Below, one piece after another: positions 24,166 through 32,522 of a DNA stretch of 45,449 bases. The stretch is taken from the NCBI GenBank assembly GCA_011389815.1, contig JAABTP010000017.1:1-45449 (forward strand), read 5' to 3'. This stretch comes from Desulfobulbaceae bacterium (GTDB lineage: Bacteria > Desulfobacterota > Desulfobulbia > Desulfobulbales > Desulfobulbaceae). Within the stretch, counting starts at the first letter, position 1. Every line of letters begins with the position of its first letter. The notes under the pieces were generated by a model. That model searched no databases, was not told the origin of the DNA, and worked only from the letters and a program-made list of their open reading frames with translations. A program made the translations under genes and the position numbers.

Positions 24166-26796
24166 TCACCCCTCCGCCTTCTCCGCAAACGCCTTCAACT
24201 CCTTCTTAAACACCCAATCCTTCATCACAGTCAACAGAGCTGGAAGAATCCAGAGGGTAGCCATGCCCGAGTAGAGCATAATCGTCGCCAGAAAGATACC
24301 CACGGTCTGATAGGGAACCAGCGGTGCCAGCAGGAGCGGGGTAAAGCCGATGGCGATAACAATGATGTTACGCAGGATAGCCCGGGCCGGATCATCAAAC
24401 ATATCCCGGATAGCCGCGCCCCAATCCCCGGTCTTAGCCATTGTCATCCTGGTACGCTGGAGGAAATGGATGGCAAAGTCCACAGCCAGTCCCAGAGCCA
24501 GGGAGGAGAGCACTGCCACCGGCATATCATAATCCTTGCCGATCAGGCCGATCACCCCGTAGATAAAGCCGATGGTAAAGGTCAGCGGCACCATTGCCAG
24601 CAAGCCCCAGGTCGGTGAGCGGAACAGGAAGGCCATCATCAGGAAGACCACCGCAAAACTGGAGAGAAAGGATTCCAGCATTCCGGTAACCATTTTGTCC
24701 TGCCAGACCACGTTGATGTAGGTCAATCCGGCCCAGTCATGGCTCATTTCCACCGGCGGCGGATTATCAGCAAAATACTGCTCCACTTCCTCAATCACCC
24801 GTTCCATATCTTTGTTATCACCGCTGCGTAGCTGCAACCAGATATTGGCCTTGGTGTAATCCGGGGTCACCAGATGCCAGAGGTCATCGGGTTTATGGCT
24901 GTTCTGAAAGGAAATCAGGGTCTGGGCTACAGCATTGACCGAGTCCGGAATGGTGTACCGTTCCCGATCCCCCTCAAACAGCTCCATATGCACCTTTTTT
25001 ACCACATCGGCAATCGTGTTGGACTTCCCTACATCACCTGATTTGACCAAATGGTCTTCCAGAGCTGAAATATAGCGCAACACATCAGGTCGCTTGAATA
25101 CCTCTTTCTGACTGCCTGTTCGCGGCAGGGTGTCCAAGGCTTTTTCCCATAAATAATAGACAGTATCATCGTCTTCCGGGGCATTGTCAAGTTCCATATT
25201 CCAGAGCTGGGCCAAGGCGTCCTTGAAGCCTGCAACGGTTCGCCTGTCCGCAACTTCCTGATCAATATCCTCCATTGCAGAGGTCAGAATTGCCGGAGAT
25301 TCCTGCAAGGAGGATTGAAGTTTTTCTTTCAACTGCGCAGCCACCTGGGCAACGGTCATCTCCTGCACATTCTCCTTCAATACCAGATAGGCCTCGTAAG
25401 TGCCGCCGAAATGACTGTTCAGTACCCGGTCAGCCACCCGGATTTCATGGCCCTTTTTAAACCACTTGACCGGGTTGTCATTAACCTGAATCATAAAGAT
25501 ACCAATTACACCGATAACCATGATGCCGATATTCACACCGATTACCAGCCAGGGCTTGCCGGATGAAGTTTTACCGATCCAGCGCAGATGGCGGTTGAGC
25601 AGAGAATTTTCATGGGATTCTGTTGCCCCGGCACCGAAATTCTCCAGGCTTTCTTCCTTCATCATCATCACATAGGCAGGGATGAAAATAATGGTCAGGA
25701 ACCAGGCCAGCAGAATACCCAGGGCCACAAAGATACCGAATGCCTGAACCGGCGGAATTGGGGTAAAGGCCAAGGATGCAAACCCGGCGGAAGAGGTTAG
25801 CGAGGTGAAGAGCATGGGCTTAAACAGATGCCTCATGACCTCAATCAGGGTCTCCTTTCTGCTTTTGCGCTGCTGATAGGCATCAAAAAATTCCGATAAT
25901 ATATGCACCGAATCCACCACCGCAATGGGCATGATAAAGATCGGGATCATGGAACTCATTATATGCAGGGTGTGGCCGGTGCCGATGAGCATCCCCATCG
26001 TGATGATGACCGTACACAGGGCAATGATCATCGGAGCGATAATCAGCTGGAGATTACGAAAGAAAAAGAGCATGAGCAGGAAAATCATGAGCATGGCAAG
26101 TGGTGCTGAAACCGCCATCTGAACAAACATCTCCTTGCCAAAGGTGTCTTCGGCCACAGGCAGACCAGTGATATGAAATTCATCATCACCTGCACCGATT
26201 TCAGCAATCTTGTCTTTCAGCTTCTCAGCCACGGAGTGGGCGAAATCCTTTTTGGTGATGGGCAGATAAATCCCCAGGGCTTTTCCGTCTTCCGAAACCA
26301 TTGTGCCTTTGAGCAGGGGATTGTCCAGGGCGGCATCCCGGATCTTCAGGGCTTCCTCCCGGGTCTTGGGCGGCTTTTTCATCAACCACTCAAAACGAAC
26401 CTGACCCAGTCCGGCCTGGATAATATTGTCCACATTATCCGGAGCAATGATATCCCGGCTCACCACCCGGCGTTCCGGGTCATCCGGGTCTGACAGGGTG
26501 GCCGCAAATTTACTCAGGGTGTAGACCCGCTGCAGGGTTTCCGGGTTAAACACACCATCCGGGTTATGTTCATTGACCACGCCCAACACCACCACATCAT
26601 AGAGACCGAACTCCTTCTTGGTCTGATCATGAAAAACACGCACCGGTTCATCTTCGGAAAGCATGTTCTCCGGATCTGTATCCACATGCACCTTCACGAT
26701 AAAGGCCCCGATGATCAGGGTAAGCACAACCATGATCGCAGTAACGATCTTGGGCTTATGCAGGGAAAGTTGAATCACTCTGGTTGAAAGCTTCAT
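24166..26796 (-). CDS. RND/MMPL-family exporter
   Basis: 876 residues with the twofold RND layout of MMPL/HAE3-type permeases. A TM near residue 17-36 precedes a periplasmic domain (VDTDPENMLSEDEPVRVFHDQ); five membrane spans follow at about 225-390. A second half repeats this from about 415, with spans at about 700-860. Conserved membrane motifs PIAVVDSVHILSEFFDAY and LALGLAVDFAIHFLQR carry the Asp residues used for proton coupling. Substrates of such pumps are often lipids, hopanoids or drugs; unknown here. It ends an ArsR-regulator operon (25 bases apart). Confidence 0.9.
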   Translation of the reverse strand: MKLSTRVIQLSLHKPKIVTAIMVVLTLIIGAFIVKVHVDTDPENMLSEDEPVRVFHDQTKKEFGLYDVVVLGVVNEHNPDGVFNPETLQRVYTLSKFAATLSDPDDPERRVVSRDIIAPDNVDNIIQAGLGQVRFEWLMKKPPKTREEALKIRDAALDNPLLKGTMVSEDGKALGIYLPITKKDFAHSVAEKLKDKIAEIGAGDDEFHITGLPVAEDTFGKEMFVQMAVSAPLAMLMIFLLMLFFFRNLQLIIAPMIIALCTVIITMGMLIGTGHTLHIMSSMIPIFIMPIAVVDSVHILSEFFDAYQQRKSRKETLIEVMRHLFKPMLFTSLTSSAGFASLAFTPIPPVQAFGIFVALGILLAWFLTIIFIPAYVMMMKEESLENFGAGATESHENSLLNRHLRWIGKTSSGKPWLVIGVNIGIMVIGVIGIFMIQVNDNPVKWFKKGHEIRVADRVLNSHFGGTYEAYLVLKENVQEMTVAQVAAQLKEKLQSSLQESPAILTSAMEDIDQEVADRRTVAGFKDALAQLWNMELDNAPEDDDTVYYLWEKALDTLPRTGSQKEVFKRPDVLRYISALEDHLVKSGDVGKSNTIADVVKKVHMELFEGDRERYTIPDSVNAVAQTLISFQNSHKPDDLWHLVTPDYTKANIWLQLRSGDNKDMERVIEEVEQYFADNPPPVEMSHDWAGLTYINVVWQDKMVTGMLESFLSSFAVVFLMMAFLFRSPTWGLLAMVPLTFTIGFIYGVIGLIGKDYDMPVAVLSSLALGLAVDFAIHFLQRTRMTMAKTGDWGAAIRDMFDDPARAILRNIIVIAIGFTPLLLAPLVPYQTVGIFLATIMLYSGMATLWILPALLTVMKDWVFKKELKAFAEKAEG

Positions 26797-26821
26797 GACT
26801 GCCTCCTGTTTTTATCTCTTC

Positions 26822-27106
26822 TTAAGCAATGGAGCAAAACAGCTGCTTCATTGTCTTCATTAACTCAATAATCCGTTCATCTGCAATACGATTATAAATA
26901 TAATTCGCTTCCTTGTGCGAACCGATAATACCTTGATTCCGCATTATGTTCAAATGCTGACTAATGTTCGCCCCGCTGGTTTCCACCTCTTCCCGAATTT
27001 CGCTGACCGTGAGTTCCCTGTCCTGAAGGAGACAGAGAATTTTCAGGCGAATGGGATGGGAAATTGATTTAAGCAAAACAGCCAGATCGTCAACTTGATC
27101 ATCCAT
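26822..27106 (-). CDS. ArsR-family winged-helix regulator
   Basis: 94 residues: SISHPIRLKILCLLQDRELTV, then SGANISQHLNIMRNQGII as the recognition helix. The canonical metal motif ELCVCD is replaced by RELTVSEI, so arsenic or cadmium sensing is not supported. Cys residues remain in ILCLLQD and near the end (LFCSIA). It lies 25 bases upstream of the RND gene and probably controls it. An AT-rich symmetric site is found just upstream. Confidence 0.9.
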   Translation of the reverse strand: MDDQVDDLAVLLKSISHPIRLKILCLLQDRELTVSEIREEVETSGANISQHLNIMRNQGIIGSHKEANYIYNRIADERIIELMKTMKQLFCSIA

Positions 27107-27128
27107 TATTTTCTCCAGACTGAATGTT

Positions 27129-27160
27129 TTAGTAATTAACTAATTAGCTATATAACTAAA
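27129..27160 (-). promoter_or_regulatory. AT-rich operator candidate upstream of the ArsR gene
   Basis: TTAGTAATTAACTAATTAGC and the following TATATAACTAA contain overlapping TTAG/CTAA half sites, about 25 bases upstream of the ArsR-family start. ArsR-type proteins commonly bind AT-rich inverted repeats over their own promoter, so autoregulation is plausible. Confidence 0.35.
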
Positions 27161-27194
27161 TACCAAACGCTCTTTTGTCAAGAAATATTTTTTT

Positions 27195-27240
27195 CTGTAA
27201 GGAGGGACGACCCTTGGGGTCGTCCGATCAACCTGTACAG
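27195..27240. repeat. Palindromic intergenic repeat
   Basis: GGACGACCC-TTG-GGGTCGTCC (27205-27225) is a perfect 9-bp stem, framed by CTGTA at 27195 and TACAG at 27236. It lies between the ArsR gene and the end of mqnE. It resembles widely dispersed repeats that read CGACCC...GGGTCG. It is not followed by a T-run. Confidence 0.5.
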
Positions 27241-27283
27241 CTGCGTTTTTTTCAGAAACCTTATTAGGGGTTTACAGAAAAAG

Positions 27284-28378
27284 TTAAAACCTCTCAAGCA
27301 CCTCATACAGGGTGTCACGCTCCACAGGCTCCCTGCCTGCTTCTTTAATAAGTTGGATTAAGGTGTTATGCCCCATGGCCTGCTCACTCTCTCCCCCTGC
27401 CATCCGGGTGATATGTTCTTCCTTTACTGTTCCGTCCAAATCATCTGCGCCAAATGATAATGCTACTTGGGCCAGTTTGGGACCAATCATTACCCAATAG
27501 GCCTTGATATGCGGAAAATTATCCAGCATTAAGCGAGCCACAGCGATATTTTTCAGATCCTCCATGCCCGTGGTTCGGGAATGTTCTGTCATGGCGGTAT
27601 TTTTTGGATGAAAGGCCAGGGGGATATAGGCCAGGAATCCTCCGGTTTCATCCTGGGCACGCCGCAGGGCATCCAGATGCTCCAGTCGTTCTTCAATGGT
27701 TTCGATGTGACCATAGAGCATGGTGGCATTGGTATGAAGGCCGTGTTGATGTGCGATCTTGGCAACCCGCAACCATCCTTCTCCATTCAGTTTATTTGGA
27801 CAGGTCAGCTCACGTATGCGGGGGGTAAAAACCTCAGCCCCACCGCCGGGTAATGAACCTAAACCAGCTTTTTTCAGCTCTTCCAGAGTATCACTCACAG
27901 ATTGCCCGTTGAGATCTGCAAGATGCTGAATTTCTACACAGGTGAAGGCCTGAATATGCACATCAGGACGTACTTCTTTGATACCTTGCAGTGCTTCAAG
28001 ATAATAGGAATAGGGAAGGTCAGGGTGAATACCTCCCACCATGTGGATTTCGGTGATGGGTTCTTCCAGCCGCTCCTGTACTTTCGCCTTAATCTCCTCA
28101 ACTGTCATTGTATACGCCTGTTCATTACCTTTTTCTTTGCCAAAGGCGCAGAATTTACAGAGATTGGTGCAGATGTTCGAGTAGTTAATATGCTGGTTAT
28201 AAATAAAATAGGCCTGGTTGTGATTTTTTTGTTCCCGCACAAGGTTGGCGAGATAACCAAGCGCTAACATATCGGAACAGGCAAAAAGGCGTTGACCATC
28301 TTCCAATGAGAGACGTTCCTGATGCTTTACTTGAGCAAGAATATCGCCTAATCCTGCTTGCTGTATAAGAGATTCCAT
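27284..28378 (-). CDS. mqnE: Aminofutalosine synthase MqnE
   Basis: 364 residues. A radical-SAM cluster motif C70-x3-C74-x2-C77 (CTNLCKFCAFG) follows HINYSNI. EIHMVGGIHPDLPYSYY, SLPGGGAEVF, TNATMLYGHIE and NFPHIKAYWVMIGPKLAQ are MqnE hallmarks. The enzyme joins SAM to 3-(1-carboxyvinyl)oxybenzoate to make aminofutalosine in the futalosine route to menaquinone. No other mqn gene is in the window. This route is typical of Desulfobacterota. Confidence 0.94.
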   Translation of the reverse strand: MESLIQQAGLGDILAQVKHQERLSLEDGQRLFACSDMLALGYLANLVREQKNHNQAYFIYNQHINYSNICTNLCKFCAFGKEKGNEQAYTMTVEEIKAKVQERLEEPITEIHMVGGIHPDLPYSYYLEALQGIKEVRPDVHIQAFTCVEIQHLADLNGQSVSDTLEELKKAGLGSLPGGGAEVFTPRIRELTCPNKLNGEGWLRVAKIAHQHGLHTNATMLYGHIETIEERLEHLDALRRAQDETGGFLAYIPLAFHPKNTAMTEHSRTTGMEDLKNIAVARLMLDNFPHIKAYWVMIGPKLAQVALSFGADDLDGTVKEEHITRMAGGESEQAMGHNTLIQLIKEAGREPVERDTLYEVLERF

Positions 28379-28473
28379 TGAAAAATATACGAAAAAGTTA
28401 ATATTATAACAGAAAAAAAATAATAAAGATCTTCAATAAATACACGATAATGACCGGAAGGGCCAGTAAAAAA

Positions 28474-28503
28474 CAAAAAAAGCCCCTTCCAACGGAAGGG
28501 GCT
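28474..28503 (-). terminator. Rho-independent terminator of the sigma factor gene
   Basis: On the minus strand AGCCCCTTCC pairs with GGAAGGGGCT around three bases, followed by seven T and a further T-rich stretch. It lies about 45 bases after the stop of the RpoD-type gene. Confidence 0.88.
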
Positions 28504-28545
28504 TGTACAATAACAACTGTATGTGCTACGGTTGTAGTGTTACGT

Positions 28546-29865
28546 TTAGTCGAGAAAATAGCGTAATTTTTCCCGTCGGCTTGAGTGGCGCAACCTATTC
28601 AGCGCTTTTTTCTCAATCTGACGAATACGCTCACGGGATACATTAAATTTTTTACCGATTTCTTCTAAAGTATACTCAGCCTTTTCCCCGATACCAAAAC
28701 GAAGGCGAACAATCTTTTCTTCTCGGTCTGTCAGGGTGGCAAGCACTTCGGTAACCCGTCCAGCTAATTCGCGATTTTGTACGGTACCGTAGGGAGATTC
28801 CGATTCCTGATTTTCAAGAAAATCACCCAAGGTAGAATCGTCATCTCCCACAGGTGTTTCCAAAGAAATCGGCTCCCGCGAGGCCTCCAGAATTGCCAGG
28901 ATTTTATCCATAGGCAAGTCTGTCATCTCAGAGATTTCAGCTGGGGTTGGCTCGCGGCCCAGTTCTTTCAGAAGCGAGTAAAAGGCTTTGAAAAACTGAC
29001 TTCGCAACTCCAGGAAATGAACCGGCAAACGGATGGTTCGGGTTTTATCCAGAATTGCCCTGGTAATGGCCTGCCTGATCCACCATGAGGCATAGGTGGA
29101 AAATTTATTTCCCTTGGTATAATCAAAACGGAAAACAGCCCGCATCAGGCCCAGATTCCCTTCCTGGATCAGATCAGCCAAGGTTAAGCCTTGGTGCATA
29201 TACCGCTTGGCAATGGAAACCACCAAGCGAAGATTGGCCCGGATCATACAGTCCTTTGCTGTTTCAATGGACCGATTATAGGCACCTAATCTTGTATGCA
29301 ACTCGAACAACTCTCGTTGATCCTGATAGCGGGTTGCGGCTTTTTCCACGCATTTCCGCATATAATTGAGCTGTTGTTTTTTGGGCTTTAAAGTGGGGTC
29401 GCGGCGCTCCCAGAGGTCAATCCGATCCACCAGACTTTTGATCTCCGGCACATCTGAGTCAATTTCACGGACAGCACAGATGATGGCATTAAAGCCTTCC
29501 CGGATCGCTCTGGAATAGTGGGCCTCCTCTTCCGGGGTCAACAGGTCAAACTGACCCATCTCCCGCAGATAGGTTGTGGTGGTCTCTTCAGATTCGTGTT
29601 CCTCAGTGACAGCAACCGCTCCGTGGTCATCCTCACCTGGGAAGGCTGCTTTGCCAGTCCACTCTTCCCCGGAAAGCGTTCTTTTTTTCCCCGAATCTTC
29701 AATAGTCACGATTTCTATATTATGAGCATTGAGAAAGTCAAAAACCGCTTCAATAGCCCCAGGATCTTTTACATCTTCTGGTAATAATTCATTGAGGTGA
29801 TTAAAGGTTATACATCCTTCGTCTCTTCCAGCCTTAAGAAGGTCTTCCTTGATACTTGCCAGCAC
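28546..29865 (-). CDS. rpoD: RNA polymerase sigma factor RpoD (primary type)
   Basis: 439 residues. A region 1.1-like N-terminus (about 1-70) precedes region 1.2 (YLREMGQFDLLTPEEEAHYS), region 2 (LIQEGNLGLMRAVFRFDY, KFSTYASWWIRQAITRAI), region 3 and region 4 with its helix-turn-helix (TLEEIGKKFNVSRERIRQIE). It directs RNA polymerase to -35/-10 promoters. It is shorter than the 600-residue RpoD of many proteobacteria because the non-conserved region between 1.2 and 2.1 is small. Alternative: a group 2 sigma factor; region 1.1 argues for the primary type. Confidence 0.88.
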   Translation of the reverse strand: MLASIKEDLLKAGRDEGCITFNHLNELLPEDVKDPGAIEAVFDFLNAHNIEIVTIEDSGKKRTLSGEEWTGKAAFPGEDDHGAVAVTEEHESEETTTTYLREMGQFDLLTPEEEAHYSRAIREGFNAIICAVREIDSDVPEIKSLVDRIDLWERRDPTLKPKKQQLNYMRKCVEKAATRYQDQRELFELHTRLGAYNRSIETAKDCMIRANLRLVVSIAKRYMHQGLTLADLIQEGNLGLMRAVFRFDYTKGNKFSTYASWWIRQAITRAILDKTRTIRLPVHFLELRSQFFKAFYSLLKELGREPTPAEISEMTDLPMDKILAILEASREPISLETPVGDDDSTLGDFLENQESESPYGTVQNRELAGRVTEVLATLTDREEKIVRLRFGIGEKAEYTLEEIGKKFNVSRERIRQIEKKALNRLRHSSRREKLRYFLD

Positions 29866-29958
29866 CTGCCTGTCACCCCCTGCGCATTGAATCTAAAAAA
29901 TAAGAGAAAAAATAAAAAAAACACTACTCGTCTAACTTTATAATGAACAAGAGCGTAT

Positions 29959-29987
29959 TGTATAGTATATTTTTTTTGAAAAAGCAA
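29959..29987 (-). promoter_or_regulatory. Candidate promoter of the sigma factor gene
   Basis: Read on the minus strand, TTGCTT (29987-29982) is separated by 17 bases containing an A-tract from TATACA (29964-29959), about 95 bases upstream of the rpoD start. Both hexamers are imperfect, so this is tentative. Confidence 0.3.
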
Positions 29988-30061
29988 ACAAAGAGTTCCG
30001 GTTTCTGGTTTTCGAGTAAATAGTATGTAAGAAATCAAGAGCTTTTCCCTTATTTCTTTTT

Positions 30062-31681
30062 ATGAACCCATTCAACAAAATTAACGCAATGCCTTCTCCG
30101 CAAAAAAACGCCTTTTTTCACAATACCAGGGGATCAGGTATTTTAATGCATATCTCTTCTCTGCCAAGCCAGTTTGGCATCGGCGACCTTGGAACAGGCT
30201 GCATTAATTTTATTGACTTTCTTGCTCACAGCGGACAGCAATACTGGCAGCTTCTCCCTCTTGGCCCAACCAGCGAAATATTTGGCAATTCACCTTATAT
30301 GAGCAGTTCAGCCTTTGCCGGCAATCCTCTCTTTATCTGTCCTGAGCAACTTGTCCAGATGGGCTTACTGGCTCAGGAGGACCTGCTTGCAGGATCTTTT
30401 TCAGAGTATGCTGTTGATTTTTCCCAGGTCACGGCCTGGAAAAAAGGGGTCATCCATCGGGCTTGGCAAACCTTTCAACAGCAACTATCTGCCGCAGAGC
30501 AAAAGAGCTTTTTTGCCCGATTAACAGGCAAGCACCACTGGTTGAGAAAATTCAGCCTGTTTATGGCATTAAAAGAGCAGTTCAATCAGCAAAGCTGGAT
30601 GGAGTGGCCAGAAAAGATCCGCCAATGCCATGATGAGGCTCTTCAGGAAGCAGAAAAAGAACTCCAGGAGCATATTCGCTACTTTCAATTTGAGCAATAC
30701 CTCTTCTTTAACCAATGGGAAAAAATACAGAGCCATGCCCGGGAAAAAGGGATTAAACTCATTGGTGATTTGCCTATTTATGTAGCACTGGACTCTGCTG
30801 ATGTCTGGGCCCATCAGGAGATATTTACTCTGACTGAGAACGGGGAACCAACGCAGGTCGCTGGTGTTCCTCCTGATTATTTTAGTAAAACAGGTCAGCT
30901 CTGGGGCAATCCTCTCTATCGCTGGGAGAGCACCGGTGCTGTGCAGGAAAAGCTTTTTTCCTGGTGGCAACAACGCCTGCAGGCCATTCTGTCCACAGTG
31001 GATATTATCCGCATTGATCATTTTCGTGGTTTTGAGTCCTATTGGTCTGTCCCGGCAGAGGAGGAAACAGCGTTACATGGTTCCTGGAAACCAGGTCCTG
31101 GCATCTCCTTTTTTCAGGAAATGGGTCACCGACTTGAAGACCTCCCCATCATTGCTGAGGATCTGGGGGTTATTACCCCGGCTGTAGAAAAATTGCGGGA
31201 TGATTTAGCCTTTCCCGGCATGAAAATCCTTCTTTTTGCTTTTGATGGGGACCCTGAGAATGCCTACCTACCCCATAATATGCCCCGTAACTGTGTGGTG
31301 TATACTGGAACCCATGATAACGACACCACTGTGGGCTGGTACCTGAGCGAAGAAGTTCCTTCCTGGTCCAAGGAATTGGCAACAATCTATGCTAACTGCC
31401 AACACCCTGATGCTGCTCATTTTCACCAGCAATTGATATACCTGGCCCAGTCCTCAGTCGCTGCTCTTTGCATCTTCCCCATGCAGGATGTGCTGGGGTT
31501 TGGTAATGATTGTCGTATGAATCAACCTGGAACAGCGAGAAATAATTGGCAATGGCGCTGTGCCCCCCGTTTTCTGACAGACTCGCTGGCCCGTGAACTC
31601 AGAAAAACGACAGCATTATTTGGTCGACTGCCAAAGCAGGCTTCACAAACAAAAAACAAGAAAGATAAAAAAGAAGATTGA
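30062..31681 (+). CDS. malQ: 4-alpha-glucanotransferase (amylomaltase, GH77)
   Basis: 539 residues. SGILMHISSLPSQFGIGDLG opens the GH77 barrel. YWQLLPLGPT, IKLIGDLPIYVALDSADVW, the nucleophile Asp in IIRIDHFRGFESYW, the acid/base Glu in IIAEDLGVIT and the third acid in YTGTHDNDTT are all present. It transfers maltodextrin segments between alpha-1,4-glucans. It is divergent to rpoD. No clear ribosome site precedes the ATG, so the first 20 residues are uncertain. It complements the amylosucrase encoded at 35.2 kb. Confidence 0.95.
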   Translation: MNPFNKINAMPSPQKNAFFHNTRGSGILMHISSLPSQFGIGDLGTGCINFIDFLAHSGQQYWQLLPLGPTSEIFGNSPYMSSSAFAGNPLFICPEQLVQMGLLAQEDLLAGSFSEYAVDFSQVTAWKKGVIHRAWQTFQQQLSAAEQKSFFARLTGKHHWLRKFSLFMALKEQFNQQSWMEWPEKIRQCHDEALQEAEKELQEHIRYFQFEQYLFFNQWEKIQSHAREKGIKLIGDLPIYVALDSADVWAHQEIFTLTENGEPTQVAGVPPDYFSKTGQLWGNPLYRWESTGAVQEKLFSWWQQRLQAILSTVDIIRIDHFRGFESYWSVPAEEETALHGSWKPGPGISFFQEMGHRLEDLPIIAEDLGVITPAVEKLRDDLAFPGMKILLFAFDGDPENAYLPHNMPRNCVVYTGTHDNDTTVGWYLSEEVPSWSKELATIYANCQHPDAAHFHQQLIYLAQSSVAALCIFPMQDVLGFGNDCRMNQPGTARNNWQWRCAPRFLTDSLARELRKTTALFGRLPKQASQTKNKKDKKED

Positions 31682-31722
31682 CAAGAGGAGCTGGATAGTT
31701 TATTTACCTCCTCATACTTTAT

Positions 31723-31797
31723 GGCCCCATCGTCTAGCGGTTAGGACGACGGCCTCTCACGCCGTAAACAGGGGTTCGATTCCCCTTGGGGTCACCA
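31723..31797 (+). tRNA. tRNA-Glu (anticodon CTC)
   Basis: GGCCCCA at the 5' end pairs with TGGGGTC at the 3' end, followed by a discriminator A and an encoded CCA. The D-arm region CGTCTAGCGGTTAGGACG, the anticodon arm ACGGCCTCTCACGCCGT (anticodon CTC at the loop centre) and the T-arm CAGGGGTTCGATTCCCCT fit a cloverleaf. It reads GAG codons. A terminator hairpin follows. Confidence 0.97.
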
Positions 31798-31807
31798 TAG
31801 ATTTTTC

Positions 31808-31840
31808 AGGCACTTAGCTGGTTTTGCTAAGTGCCTTTTT
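31808..31840 (+). terminator. Terminator after tRNA-Glu
   Basis: AGGCACTTAGC pairs perfectly with GCTAAGTGCCT around seven bases and is followed by TTTT. It lies ten bases after the tRNA. Confidence 0.88.
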
Positions 31841-31967
31841 CATTTCAAATCAACTGAGAAAAGGGAGATGGGCAAGCAATCCTGTTGCCACTTTAAGGTT
31901 TCTCCTCCTACTATCACCTCCTTGTTTATTCGCTCTAATACGCTGTAATAATAAAAAGAACGAGCAA

Positions 31968-32468
31968 ATGATTGATCCATTGGAACAAAAAATACTGGCT
32001 GAACTCAACAAAGGCCACAGTAAGCAGAATATTCTTAAAAAACTGGCAACTGATGAAAACAAGGAAGATCTGGTTTGGTATTTAAATCATTATCCGACTG
32101 AAAAGAAAAGAAAAAAAGTTCGTTTACTCAATTACCTTCTTATCCTTGTCATACTGATTGTCACGGTAAAAAAACTTTACTTTATTGCTTTGGTCCAGCT
32201 CAATGCAATTTCGATTAATCAGTTTTCTCCTCTGCTGCTGGTAGAGCTACTCGTTCCAGCGATTAATTTTTATATTATGGTAAAGATTATCCAATGGTAC
32301 AGACAAGGATATCAGTTTGCAGCAGTGCTGTCGCTTCTGGCCTTGATTCGACCGGAAAACCGCATCATGCCTGATGCAATTATGTATCTTGTTATTACGG
32401 TACTGTCTGTTTTTCTGCTTTTTCAACTTTTTCCACAACAGGAAAAACTGAGAGATCCAACAGGATAA
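31968..32468 (+). CDS. Small integral membrane protein, unknown
   Basis: 166 residues from the ATG at 31968; the same frame extends up to 31824 through the terminator of the tRNA, so the shorter start is preferred. The N-terminal 45 residues are charged (MIDPLEQKILAELNKGHSKQ). They are followed by about four hydrophobic segments (LLNYLLILVILIVTV, LLVELLVPAINFYIMV, FAAVLSLLALI, AIMYLVITVLSVFLLF). I do not recognise a family. It lies between the tRNA and recJ. Confidence 0.6.
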   Translation: MIDPLEQKILAELNKGHSKQNILKKLATDENKEDLVWYLNHYPTEKKRKKVRLLNYLLILVILIVTVKKLYFIALVQLNAISINQFSPLLLVELLVPAINFYIMVKIIQWYRQGYQFAAVLSLLALIRPENRIMPDAIMYLVITVLSVFLLFQLFPQQEKLRDPTG

Positions 32469-32522
32469 GATGATGAGCTGAACGTCAGGAAATAAAAAAC
32501 AAATTTTATTCGAGTCTACACC

